Shown here piece after piece: positions 8,871 through 16,769 of a DNA stretch of 64,000 nucleotides; position 1 is the first letter of the stretch; each line of letters opens with the position of its first letter. The stretch comes from Alphaproteobacteria bacterium (GTDB lineage: Bacteria > Pseudomonadota > Alphaproteobacteria > Caulobacterales > Aquidulcibacteraceae): assembly GCA_027485915.1 (NCBI GenBank), contig JAIXQA010000068.1:1-64000 (forward strand), in the 5' to 3' direction. The translations under genes and the position numbers were made by a program. The notes beneath the pieces were generated by a model, which was not told the origin of the DNA, ran no database searches, and saw only the letters and a program-made list of their open reading frames with translations.

Positions 8871-10315
8871 TGAAGGAAGTTCCAGTGACTGAAACAAGCA
8901 GCCAAACCGCGATACCGATGGCAATAGGTGCAGAAAAACTTGACCTTTCCGCCTTGTCTTGGGCCTCTTATGAAGCCGGTCGAAACCCTTATGTCATTTT
9001 GTGCACCATCTATATCCTAGCCCCCTATATCGCCACGACAGTGTTTTCTGACCCTGTTGTCGGACAAGCAACGATTGCCAGCTGGCATACACTTGCTGGG
9101 ATTATTGTCGCGCTAACCGGACCGTTTCTGGGGGCGATTGCGGATCGGTTTGGCAACCGCAAGCCTATCTTGGGTGCCGTGACCTTTGCGATGGTACTGG
9201 CCATTTTTAGTCTCTGGTGGGCTTTGCCTGCCGGCCAAGGCGGGTTGTCAATTGTGATGATCGGCACCTTGACCACGGCACTTGGCGTGATGTTCGCCTA
9301 TACCGAAGTGCTGCATAATGCGATGCTGCCGACAGCATCGACCCCCGCGACCCTGCCCCATGCGTCGGGCCTAGGCTTGGCTTTGGGCAATCTGGCCTCG
9401 GTCGTATTTCTTGTCTTTGTGCTCTGGGGCTTAGCCTTTCCGGGACGTGTTGATTGGAGTTTTGTACCGAGCCAACCGCTATTCGGGTTAGACACGGCAA
9501 CCCATGAAACGAGCCGGATCGTTGCGCCCTTGACAGCGGTTTGGTTTGCCATCGCCGCGCTACCTCTTTTCTTTTTTTCAAGAGACAAAAAACCCTCAGG
9601 GATAAAGCCGTCAAAGGCCGCGATCGACGGAGTCGTCGGCCTGTTTAAGGCAGTAAGTCGCCTATTTCGGGTCGATCGCAATGCAGGCCTCTATCTGATT
9701 GCCCGTATGCTGTATGTGGATGGTAAAACCGCAATTCTGATTGTGGCCGGTGTCACAGCCGCAGGTGTCTTTGGATGGGACCTCTTAGAGATGTCGGCCT
9801 ATGGCGTGATTTTGTCGATCTTCGCCGTATTTGGCGGATTGGTAGCGGGCCGGATCGACGCACGGATCGGGGCTAAATGGTCCATTATTTTGGAGATTGG
9901 CGTGACCCTGGCCTGTCTCTTGATTTTAACCGCCCAATCTAAGACCCATGTATTTGGCATGCGCGTGGTGCCCGACACCCCGATTTGGAATGCACCCATG
10001 TTTACCACCCTGCCAGAAGTGGTTTTTGTCTGTGGGGCAATCATCATTGCGATTTCCATCACCGCGGCCTATGCATCTTCACGCACCCTCATGGCGCGCC
10101 TTGCCCCTAAAGGCATGGAGGGGGAGTTTTTTGGTCTTTATGCCTTAGCAGGTTCGGCCACTGTCTGGATGGGCCCAATGCTGGTCGGAATATTCACAAA
10201 AGCGTTCCAGAGTCAGCAAATTGGTTTGGCCTCAACTGGCTTTTTGCTGGTTGGTGGCTTGCTCGTAATGCTATTTGTGAAACAACCACCTCGCCTCGAC
10301 AGCGGAACCTACTAG
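8864..10315 (+). CDS. MFS transporter, UMF1/Atg22-like family
   Basis: Inner-membrane major facilitator protein with about 12 predicted hydrophobic segments. The segments around NPYVILCTIYILAPYIATTV and the AIADRFGNRKP loop (an MFS motif A equivalent) resemble the UMF1/Atg22-like group of permeases. The substrate is unknown. Two starts are possible: the ATG at 8864, which lies inside a palindrome, and a GTG at 8885 preceded by AAGGAAG with good spacing. It lies 27 bases before pabB and could share a transcript with it, though no functional link is apparent. Confidence 0.85.
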   Translation: MALKEVPVTETSSQTAIPMAIGAEKLDLSALSWASYEAGRNPYVILCTIYILAPYIATTVFSDPVVGQATIASWHTLAGIIVALTGPFLGAIADRFGNRKPILGAVTFAMVLAIFSLWWALPAGQGGLSIVMIGTLTTALGVMFAYTEVLHNAMLPTASTPATLPHASGLGLALGNLASVVFLVFVLWGLAFPGRVDWSFVPSQPLFGLDTATHETSRIVAPLTAVWFAIAALPLFFFSRDKKPSGIKPSKAAIDGVVGLFKAVSRLFRVDRNAGLYLIARMLYVDGKTAILIVAGVTAAGVFGWDLLEMSAYGVILSIFAVFGGLVAGRIDARIGAKWSIILEIGVTLACLLILTAQSKTHVFGMRVVPDTPIWNAPMFTTLPEVVFVCGAIIIAISITAAYASSRTLMARLAPKGMEGEFFGLYALAGSATVWMGPMLVGIFTKAFQSQQIGLASTGFLLVGGLLVMLFVKQPPRLDSGTY

Positions 10316-10353
10316 ATTTCATTTGGCCGTACAAAATTTCATATGGCCGTACA
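10316..10353 (+). repeat. Tandem 18-base duplication at the pabB start
   Basis: The 18-base unit ATTTCATTTGGCCGTACA at 10316-10333 is repeated at 10336-10353 with a single T-to-A change. The change creates the pabB ATG in the second copy, where the first copy has TTG. It looks like a recent short duplication around the translation start. Confidence 0.6.
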
Positions 10354-11770
10354 TAACAAATTGATCGATGCTTGCGTGACCCAACCATTTGTTCGTCCCA
10401 TTCCTTGGCAGACCCCTCTGAAGGCGCTTGCCAGTTTCGGAGATGAGGTCGGCTGTCTTGCATTTGTCGGGGGCGGCAACCACGCCCTCTCACGCTGGTC
10501 CTATGTGATGGCAAGGCCGGTTCGTGCTCACGTCTGGCACCGTAGTATCGGTGGTGACCCTTTCAAGGGCTTGCAGGAGGCGCTTACGGCAGCTCCCGCG
10601 AACCTTGACCCCAAGTTCGGACCGTTTCAAGGCGGTTGGGCCGGCCTCTTGGGGTACGAACTTGGTCATGCCTTCGAAGCCTTGCCCGAAACCGGCACAG
10701 GCGCATGGCCCGAGGCTTGGCCAGATGTTTGGCTTGGCTTTTATGATACACTGGCTGTATTTGACGCAGAGACCCAAGCGGCGTGGGTCTTGTCATGGGG
10801 CCTCACCGAGACAGGTTTATTGGATCCCAACTTAGCAGAACAACGCGCTTGCCTCTTTGAAACCCAGATCGAAAGGGCGTTGCCTTCCCCCCCCAAGGCC
10901 GTTGAAGCCCCCAGCGATTTAGCGCTGAGTCCCAGCTTGCCACGTCTAAGAGTCGAAAGCCAAATCGGGCGCGCCATCGACTATATTCAGGCGGGTGACA
11001 TCTTTCAGGCCAATGTATCCGCACGCTTTTCTGGCCAGCTTGGACCCGGTGACACGCCGCTGAATTTGTTTATGCGTCTTATGGGTCGCCATCCTTCGCC
11101 ATTTGCCGCCTATTTGTGTTTGGGTGACAAGATCGTGGCCTCGCACTCGCCAGAACGGTTCATTTCGCGAGATGCTTCAGGCATTTTGGAGACCCGTCCT
11201 ATCAAGGGCACAGCCGCACGCTACAAGGACCCAGAGCAGGACTCACGCAGTGCGCAATCCTTGCTGGCCAGCACAAAGGACCGTGCGGAAAATTTGATGA
11301 TCGTCGATCTGATGCGCAATGATATTGCCCGGGTTTGCGAGGCTGGAAGCGTCAAAGTACCGCGCCTGTGCGATTTGGAGAGCTTCTCCACCGTGCATCA
11401 TTTGGTGTCAGAGGTCCGGGGACAACAAAAGCCTGGCCTCAATTTCTTTGATGCCTTGCGTAGCTGCTTCCCCCCTGGCTCCATCACTGGCGCACCCAAA
11501 GTACGGGCGATGGAGATCATCAGCGAATTAGAAGGCGAGCCCCGCGGTCCGTGGTGTGGGTCTATGATCCGGGTCGGATTTGATGGGTCCGCCGATTCTA
11601 ATGTCTTGATCCGAACCGCAGCTTGCCGGTTGTACGAGGACCGGTGGCAGATTGACGCCCGCGCTGGGGCAGGCATTGTGGCGGACAGCGAGCCATCGAA
11701 AGAATATGAGGAAATTTTGGTAAAGGCGCGTGCCTTGCGCATTGCCGCACATGGTGGAGATTTAGCGTGA
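10343..11770 (+). CDS. pabB: Aminodeoxychorismate synthase component I (PabB)
   Basis: Converts chorismate and ammonia to 4-amino-4-deoxychorismate in p-aminobenzoate and folate synthesis. The chorismate-binding domain occupies the C-terminal half, with ETRPIKGTA (PIKGT distinguishes PabB-type enzymes), DLMRNDIARV, GSITGAPKVRAMEII and the final GAGIVADSEP segment. The length of 475 residues is typical. No glutamine amidotransferase (pabA) is in the window. No clear Shine-Dalgarno precedes the ATG, which lies in a short duplication. The stop overlaps the pabC start. Confidence 0.93.
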   Translation: MAVHNKLIDACVTQPFVRPIPWQTPLKALASFGDEVGCLAFVGGGNHALSRWSYVMARPVRAHVWHRSIGGDPFKGLQEALTAAPANLDPKFGPFQGGWAGLLGYELGHAFEALPETGTGAWPEAWPDVWLGFYDTLAVFDAETQAAWVLSWGLTETGLLDPNLAEQRACLFETQIERALPSPPKAVEAPSDLALSPSLPRLRVESQIGRAIDYIQAGDIFQANVSARFSGQLGPGDTPLNLFMRLMGRHPSPFAAYLCLGDKIVASHSPERFISRDASGILETRPIKGTAARYKDPEQDSRSAQSLLASTKDRAENLMIVDLMRNDIARVCEAGSVKVPRLCDLESFSTVHHLVSEVRGQQKPGLNFFDALRSCFPPGSITGAPKVRAMEIISELEGEPRGPWCGSMIRVGFDGSADSNVLIRTAACRLYEDRWQIDARAGAGIVADSEPSKEYEEILVKARALRIAAHGGDLA

Positions 11771-12585
11771 TAGCTTCCCCCCTTGGCGATCATTGTTGGT
11801 ATAATGGCCAACTTACAAGAATGTCCGACATCCGCATTGATCCGACCGATCGCGGATTCACATTGGGCGATGGACTGTTTGAAACGCTTTTGTGGACCGG
11901 CCAAGAAATTCGCTTCTTTGAAGACCATATGGCTCGACTGGGCCATGGTGCTGCGCATCTGGGGCTTGCCATCCCTTTTGATATTGCGGCAATTGAGCAA
12001 GGGTTATTTGAGCTTGCGTCCGCCAGCGTCGGGCAGCGGGCGGCGTTACGCCTTATGGTGACTCGCGGAACTGGGCCGCGGGGCATAAAAGTCCCAGATA
12101 ATCCGGACCCAAATGTTTTGGCGACCATTGCCCCGGTGGCAACCGACTTTGCACCGGTTGCCGTATGTGTAGTCGACGTGTGGCGTGCGAGGGGGGCCCC
12201 ATCGTCGCGTTTCAAGACCTTATCTTACGTGGACAACATTATGGCCTTATCAATGGCGCAGGCCAAAGGTGCGGAGGATGGCCTTATGCGCGGGCCAGAG
12301 GATTCGATTGGTTGCGGCACAAGTGCCAATGTGATGATCCAGTCAGATGGCATATGGCAGACACCCCCTTTGGAGGATGGCGCGTTGCCCGGCATTGTAA
12401 GGGGTAGATTAGTTCGCGCCGGACTCGTGCTGGAGCGTAGAATCCACCTTGCAGATCTTGCGACCTGCGAGGCCGCTTGTTTTACCAATGCGATTGTCGG
12501 TGTACGCCCGATCCAAGCCTTGAACGGGCGCGCACTGGATACGCGCCCTATGCAATATGCGGCACTAAGAACGATATTCAGTTGA
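11767..12585 (+). CDS. pabC: Class IV aminotransferase, probable aminodeoxychorismate lyase (PabC)
   Basis: PLP enzyme of fold type IV. DRGFTLGDGLFETL near the start, the region around RFKTLSYVDNIMALSMA with the Schiff-base Lys, and GTSANVMI are the family landmarks. Position directly after pabB (GTGA overlap) argues for 4-amino-4-deoxychorismate lyase, giving p-aminobenzoate and pyruvate, rather than a branched-chain or D-alanine aminotransferase. The start is GTG. Convergent with the TadE-like gene 21 bases away. Confidence 0.87.
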   Translation: MIASPLGDHCWYNGQLTRMSDIRIDPTDRGFTLGDGLFETLLWTGQEIRFFEDHMARLGHGAAHLGLAIPFDIAAIEQGLFELASASVGQRAALRLMVTRGTGPRGIKVPDNPDPNVLATIAPVATDFAPVAVCVVDVWRARGAPSSRFKTLSYVDNIMALSMAQAKGAEDGLMRGPEDSIGCGTSANVMIQSDGIWQTPPLEDGALPGIVRGRLVRAGLVLERRIHLADLATCEAACFTNAIVGVRPIQALNGRALDTRPMQYAALRTIFS

Positions 12586-12606
12586 GATCCGCCGACACTT
12601 CGCGTC

Positions 12607-13218
12607 CTAGCAGCCCGGCGTCGTAACCCCAGTCAAGCACAGCTTGGCCGATTTGCGAGGACGGAAATAAAAGCGTTCCCGCAAAGTCGTGGTGTTAGAC
12701 ATGAACGAAGTTCCAAGGGATCTGTATTGAAGGGTAACTTCCCCAACAACAACACCGCCATTGGCCGCAAATAGGCCCGTGTCCACAGTAACAGTGTTAC
12801 CGACCTTCAAGCTGTGGCTGTTGTTCACATTGGCGCAGCCGCCAGTGCCATCAATTTCCTGGCTCCACTCCACTTTCGGCGTGCCTGCTTGCAACGCAAT
12901 CGAGCCAACAACAAGCGACGGTGTCGTCGCAGTATAAGGCGCAAACACACCGCGTGTCACATTTGCAATTTGAGCAAGGTCTGAACAATTGACCCGGTCT
13001 GTCTGTGCAGCAAGGTCGCCCAAGGTCGATGCGGCTAGAGTCACTTTCCGGTCAACGCTTACCGCTTGGCTCACCTCAGAGGCACCAAACAGCATCAACA
13101 TCATCAAAGGTGCGATTAAGGCAAACTCGACTGCGGAGACACCGCGTTCTGCCACACGCTTCGGTGGCATTGGGACCAAGTTCTTAAGCCGGCTTTTAAG
13201 TGAGGTACTAAAGGGCAT
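12607..13218 (-). CDS. TadE-like pilus assembly pseudopilin
   Basis: Membrane-anchored Flp/Tad pilus assembly protein. The N-terminal region has RGVSAVEFALIAPLMMLMLF, matching the TadE-like signature: a basic stretch, a Gly before the processing site, a Glu, then one hydrophobic helix. The remainder is a periplasmic domain with four Cys residues, including a C-terminal Cys pair. The ATG at 13218 is supported by AAGG 9 bases upstream; a TTG at 13227 is possible. It follows a second TadE-like gene by 11 bases. Confidence 0.85.
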   Translation of the reverse strand: MPFSTSLKSRLKNLVPMPPKRVAERGVSAVEFALIAPLMMLMLFGASEVSQAVSVDRKVTLAASTLGDLAAQTDRVNCSDLAQIANVTRGVFAPYTATTPSLVVGSIALQAGTPKVEWSQEIDGTGGCANVNNSHSLKVGNTVTVDTGLFAANGGVVVGEVTLQYRSLGTSFMSNTTTLRERFYFRPRKSAKLCLTGVTTPGC

Positions 13219-13229
13219 CACAAGCAACC

Positions 13230-13811
13230 TTAATTGAACGGTTCGTTACGGAACGCCGATGTTGCGGCAATAATGCGATTGTAGTTCCCAAGAGTTCCGC
13301 CGGAGGACGTATCAGAGAAATTCCGCATCGCATTTGAAATTCCAGGGGTCATCAAAGGCCATACATAATAGCCACGGACCACAACGATGGCGTTCGCAGC
13401 AGTTATTTCATAGGGTTCGTCGGCAGCCGAGCCCGGCGTTAAGGTACCATCTGCCCAAGGGGTCGGAAGCGTTCCTGATACAGGCTGGTTCTGAACTTGC
13501 ACGAACAAACGGGCGTTGCAATCTGCCAAGCCCATCATGCGCGCACAGACGTTGGCTTTGAATTGGGCCTTCGAAATAGGCGTAGAGGTCGATTGCGCCT
13601 GACCCGTTCGAATCTTGCGAGCTTCTTCGGCGACGGCGGCTTCAAGCGTCGTCTGCACAAAAAAGATCATCATGGTTTCAAAGATGCCGAACAACATAAA
13701 GATGAACGGTGTGGCGACCATCGCGAATTCAACGGCAGCCGCGCCCCGCTTACCCTGTTTTGAGCGACGGGAGCGTAGACGCTTAACCATGATTGACAGC
13801 AATGCAGACAT
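13230..13811 (-). CDS. TadE-like pilus assembly pseudopilin
   Basis: Second TadE-family protein of the locus. KRGAAAVEFAMVATPFIFML gives the Gly-processing motif with its Glu, followed by one transmembrane helix and an extracytoplasmic domain with two Cys. The ATG at 13811 has GGAG 6 bases upstream and is preferred to the longer frame starting at 13844. The product has 193 residues. In Tad systems two TadE/TadF-type pseudopilins are processed by the same prepilin peptidase as the major pilin, here CpaA. Confidence 0.88.
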   Translation of the reverse strand: MSALLSIMVKRLRSRRSKQGKRGAAAVEFAMVATPFIFMLFGIFETMMIFFVQTTLEAAVAEEARKIRTGQAQSTSTPISKAQFKANVCARMMGLADCNARLFVQVQNQPVSGTLPTPWADGTLTPGSAADEPYEITAANAIVVVRGYYVWPLMTPGISNAMRNFSDTSSGGTLGNYNRIIAATSAFRNEPFN

Positions 13812-13908
13812 CGTCAACTCCTTCAACGTAGGCAGCTTAAGCACAGGAGGCCTTTCAGCCTGCTTAAAGCGACGTTGAAAATTTTACTTATTAACGACGA
13901 TTGACGTC

Positions 13909-14373
13909 CTATTGACGCGACCCAGAGCCAACAGCAAAAGCAGAGCGCGCGGTGATGGCTGTGATCGCCGCATTATTGCCAGCGGCTGTCCCTTCCGAAT
14001 GCACGTTAGCAATGCATCGCTCTTGACAGATCGCGGTAGAAATCTCTTTGCCACGTTGGATGGTGACCATGCCGGGGACATTTGCCGGCCGCACTTGGAC
14101 GGTACCCGAGAAAATGGTTCGACCAGCGCCGTCAACAGCTGTGATTTCAGTTGTGCCCGTCGACTTACCAACGACGAAGAGCATCCGGGCATCATGCACG
14201 ATTACATCAGCAATGTTTGCGTTGCCGACTACGACGCCGGTGACCGGGCGTTCAAACCGCAAGGGTTGGGTCTGGTCGACTTCCAGCTGAAAGGATTGTG
14301 CCGCAGCTGAACCTGCAGCCAAAGCTACAAATGCGCAGGCAATCGAGGCCAATGGTTTGACAAAATTGGACAT
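13909..14373 (-). CDS. Stand-alone secretin N-domain (pilus formation) protein
   Basis: A signal peptide (cleavage near AGSAAAQS, about residue 25) is followed by the domain found at the N-terminus of CpaC/RcpA secretins: QPLRFERPVTGVVVGNANIAD, then VGKSTGTTEI. It resembles the N-terminal part of the full secretin at 16769, but no secretin barrel follows; the last 40 residues are Ala/Thr-rich with one Cys pair. It is probably a periplasmic accessory of the Flp pilus channel. Transcribed divergently from pilA, upstream of the two TadE-like genes. Confidence 0.8.
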   Translation of the reverse strand: MSNFVKPLASIACAFVALAAGSAAAQSFQLEVDQTQPLRFERPVTGVVVGNANIADVIVHDARMLFVVGKSTGTTEITAVDGAGRTIFSGTVQVRPANVPGMVTIQRGKEISTAICQERCIANVHSEGTAAGNNAAITAITARSAFAVGSGSRQ

Positions 14374-14903
14374 GACATAACTCCGTGCTTGCTTCTTTCA
14401 TACTGGCCACCTGTAAACCAGCTATTAACGAGTAAACCCCGCCCAGAGCAAAAATGGTCACGCTTTCGGCCGCTGCAAACTTCCGAAGACGCGGGTCCGC
14501 GCACGCATACGTATAAGATATAAAGTAAAACCCGACCAAAGACGGTACAGCAGGCATCGCAGATCCGAGATCAAATTCGTGAATGCAGTAGGCAGCATCC
14601 TGCCGATTGAGATCGTAATCTGTGCCTGAAACGGTAACGCAATACTTCGAAATGCCTGTCTAATTCTATCGAGTCTAAGAAGTTGCAGAAAGTTTGGCAA
14701 AAAAAGGCACAAAAATTTCATATGAATTCAGTATTTTAGTGTGGGCCAGCTGCAAATGTGCCGAGAAAATGGCATATCAGATCAATTTTTATGTTTCAAT
14801 TTACGTGGCGTTTATGAGTCTTCGCTAGAAAGGTGAGGACACAGGGAATTAGAAGCGATTAAGACTTCAACCGCCCGGTCGCATGTAGAATGGGAACCTA
14901 AAA
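14374..14903 (+). promoter_or_regulatory. Divergent regulatory gap between the pilus N-domain gene and pilA
   Basis: About 530 bases carry no convincing gene. The right half is AT-rich and must hold the pilA promoter; the left edge holds the promoter for the minus-strand genes. TTAG-N6-TTAA at 14849-14862 resembles a CtrA box but with the wrong spacing. A short open frame on the minus strand (14458-14721) lacks any protein-like features. Confidence 0.45.
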
Positions 14904-15074
14904 ATGAAAAAGCTTTTCTCGAAAATCCGCAATAACGAATCTGGTGCAACCGCTATCGAATATGGTCTGATCGCAGCTTTGATCGCTGTTGTTCTGATCA
15001 CCTCGTTGGGCACCTTGGGCAACAACATGAGCGCCCGCTTCAACTCGATCGGTACCTCGATCGGCAGCCGCTAA
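14904..15074 (+). CDS. pilA: Flp/Fap-type major pilin (56 residues)
   Basis: Short Flp pilin. The product begins MKKLFSKIRNNESG and continues ATAIEYGLIAALIAVVLI. The predicted prepilin cleavage is between Gly14 and Ala15, with the invariant Glu5 and Tyr6 of the mature form (ATAIEY). The mature peptide is a single hydrophobic helix with a short polar tail, as in Caulobacter PilA. An excellent terminator follows, so it can be made as a separate abundant transcript. It heads the cpa gene series. Confidence 0.95.
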   Translation: MKKLFSKIRNNESGATAIEYGLIAALIAVVLITSLGTLGNNMSARFNSIGTSIGSR

Positions 15075-15097
15075 TACAGACTTTGTCTGTTAAAATT

Positions 15098-15130
15098 GGC
15101 GCTTGGTCTTCGGACCAAGCGCCTTTTTTG
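15098..15130 (+). terminator. Strong intrinsic terminator after pilA
   Basis: A perfect 11-bp stem (GGCGCTTGGTC and its complement) closed by a UUCG tetraloop is followed by six T residues. It would separate high pilin expression from the downstream cpa genes. Confidence 0.95.
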
Positions 15131-15202
15131 TATCCAAAATTCCAGCCTATCGTTTGCAGCCGCATTTACTTTGGCTTAGCGGTACCGTGCTATTAGTCGC
15201 CT

Positions 15203-15724
15203 ATGACGCTTGGACCCGACACCTTAGCTGCTGGAGCCGGATTGGCCGCCTTTTCCGGTGCCATGATTTGGGCCGGCATTGGCGATGTGCGAACTTTCAT
15301 CATTTCTAACAAGCTTAACATATTGATTGCGGCTGGCTTTCTAGTCTTCGCCTTGCCTATGGGCTTAGGCCTAGGCGATCTGGCTGCCCACATTGGCGTT
15401 GGTCTACTTACCACCATTATTGCCTTGGCTATGTTCTTACTGGGCATTTATGGCGGCGGTGATGCTAAGTTGACTGGGGCGGCAGCTCTATGGCTTGGTC
15501 CTGCAGCGATGACGCCGTTCATCCTATATACGGTGCTTGCTGGCGGGGTCCTGGTGGTTTGCCTCATTATCGGTCGGCTCCTAGCACGTCGCTTGGGCCT
15601 GCCGAAGCGTCCAAGATGGGCACGCCGACTTTTGCGTAAATCGTCAGCAGTTCCATATGGCGTAGCCTTGGGGATCGGGGCCATCCTCGCAACCCCTTAT
15701 GCAGTCTGGTTTCCAAGCATCTAA
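15203..15724 (+). CDS. cpaA: Prepilin peptidase CpaA (A24 family)
   Basis: Integral membrane aspartic protease that processes Flp pilin and TadE-type pseudopilins. The two catalytic Asp residues appear in GIGDVRTFIISN (near residue 28) and in the GGGDAKL motif (near 87). Several hydrophobic helices make up the 173-residue protein, the size of short CpaA/TadV enzymes that lack the methylase domain. Located between pilA and cpaB. Confidence 0.92.
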   Translation: MTLGPDTLAAGAGLAAFSGAMIWAGIGDVRTFIISNKLNILIAAGFLVFALPMGLGLGDLAAHIGVGLLTTIIALAMFLLGIYGGGDAKLTGAAALWLGPAAMTPFILYTVLAGGVLVVCLIIGRLLARRLGLPKRPRWARRLLRKSSAVPYGVALGIGAILATPYAVWFPSI

Positions 15725-15775
15725 CCTAACAGTATGTAAATTGTTTGCATATTTTGAACTAAAGAAATCTCAGCG

Positions 15776-15790
15776 TTAACCTCTTCTTAG
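15776..15790 (+). promoter_or_regulatory. CtrA-like site upstream of cpaB
   Basis: TTAACCTCTTCTTAG fits TTAA-N7-TTAA with one mismatch in the last base of the second half-site. It lies about 110 bases before the cpaB start in an AT-rich gap. In Caulobacter pilus genes are CtrA-controlled. A single near-match is weak evidence. Confidence 0.3.
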
Positions 15791-15896
15791 AACCTATTTA
15801 CGCATGGTCGTCTCGTAAATCGTTTTGGATTTGGGTGATTCTCTAAGGATTCAGCGGGTAAAACCCTGCTAGAACCCCGAGCGGGAGATGGGTAGC

Positions 15897-16769
15897 GTGA
15901 ATATTCGGCAAATCTCGATCATTGGCGGTGCACTACTCGTGGCGGGTGGGGCATTTATATGGATGCGGTCGCAATCCAGTAATCCAACAATCGTGCAACC
16001 CGTCGCGGTTGCCGAAGCCAAGGTTGAAACAGTCAATGTATTGGTTGCGAAGCGCGACATGGTCGTGGGTGAGCGTATCTCGCCATCATCGCTGGGTTGG
16101 GAAGCCTATACTCCGACCAGTGCCGCGACACCTGGCTTCTTCCTCCAATCCAAAAACCCCAATGCCATTCAAGAGTTTAGCAATGGCATTGTCCGCCAAG
16201 CCATGGTGAAGGGTGAACCAGTCTTAGCGAGCAAAATTGTTGATGTAGATGCCAAAACGGGCGCAATGGCTGCTTTGCTAACACCCGGCATGCGCGCTGT
16301 ATCGTTCCCAATCAGCCCAGAAACCGCTGTCGCAGGCTTTGTTCTGCCTGACGATCGGGTCGACATCATCTTGACGCGCGAAGTGCAATACACGTCCAAT
16401 GGTCAGTCTCAGTCCAGAGTCGTTTCCGCAGCGATTTTGGAAAATGTCCGCGTGCTGGCAATCGACCAATCTGTGACGCAAGATAAGGACAAAACGACGC
16501 TACCAGGCGGGGTTGCCACGGTTGAACTTTCCGCGACAGATGCAGAGAAAGTTCGCTTGGCCCATAAATTAGGTGATCTGTCGCTGATTTTGCGTGGCTA
16601 TGCTGACGCGGGCGGGGCAACGTTTGCGTCAACTGGGACAGATGTCATGAGCCAACGCACAGGGGTTGGTCAGTCGGGCGAGCCTAAGCCGGCAACAACG
16701 ACGCCCACGATGCAACAAGCATCCCAAGCAATTCCGACGGCTGTTAAAGTCTACCGGGGAGGGCAATAA
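15897..16769 (+). CDS. cpaB: Flp pilus assembly protein CpaB/RcpC
   Basis: Periplasmic SAF-domain protein that works with the CpaC secretin. One N-terminal membrane anchor (ISIIGGALLVAGGAFIWM) is followed by the SAF domain beginning NVLVAKRDMVVGERIS and the RcpC region ALLTPGMRAVSFPISPETAV. A GTG at 15897 lies 9 bases after GGGAG and is preferred to the ATG at 15888, which directly abuts that ribosome site. The stop overlaps the cpaC ATG by one base. Confidence 0.92.
   Translation: MNIRQISIIGGALLVAGGAFIWMRSQSSNPTIVQPVAVAEAKVETVNVLVAKRDMVVGERISPSSLGWEAYTPTSAATPGFFLQSKNPNAIQEFSNGIVRQAMVKGEPVLASKIVDVDAKTGAMAALLTPGMRAVSFPISPETAVAGFVLPDDRVDIILTREVQYTSNGQSQSRVVSAAILENVRVLAIDQSVTQDKDKTTLPGGVATVELSATDAEKVRLAHKLGDLSLILRGYADAGGATFASTGTDVMSQRTGVGQSGEPKPATTTPTMQQASQAIPTAVKVYRGGQ

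Noticed and set aside
14458-14721. Minus-strand open frame in the pilA upstream gap
   Set aside because: No protein-like motif, no ribosome site, and it lies in AT-rich regulatory DNA.
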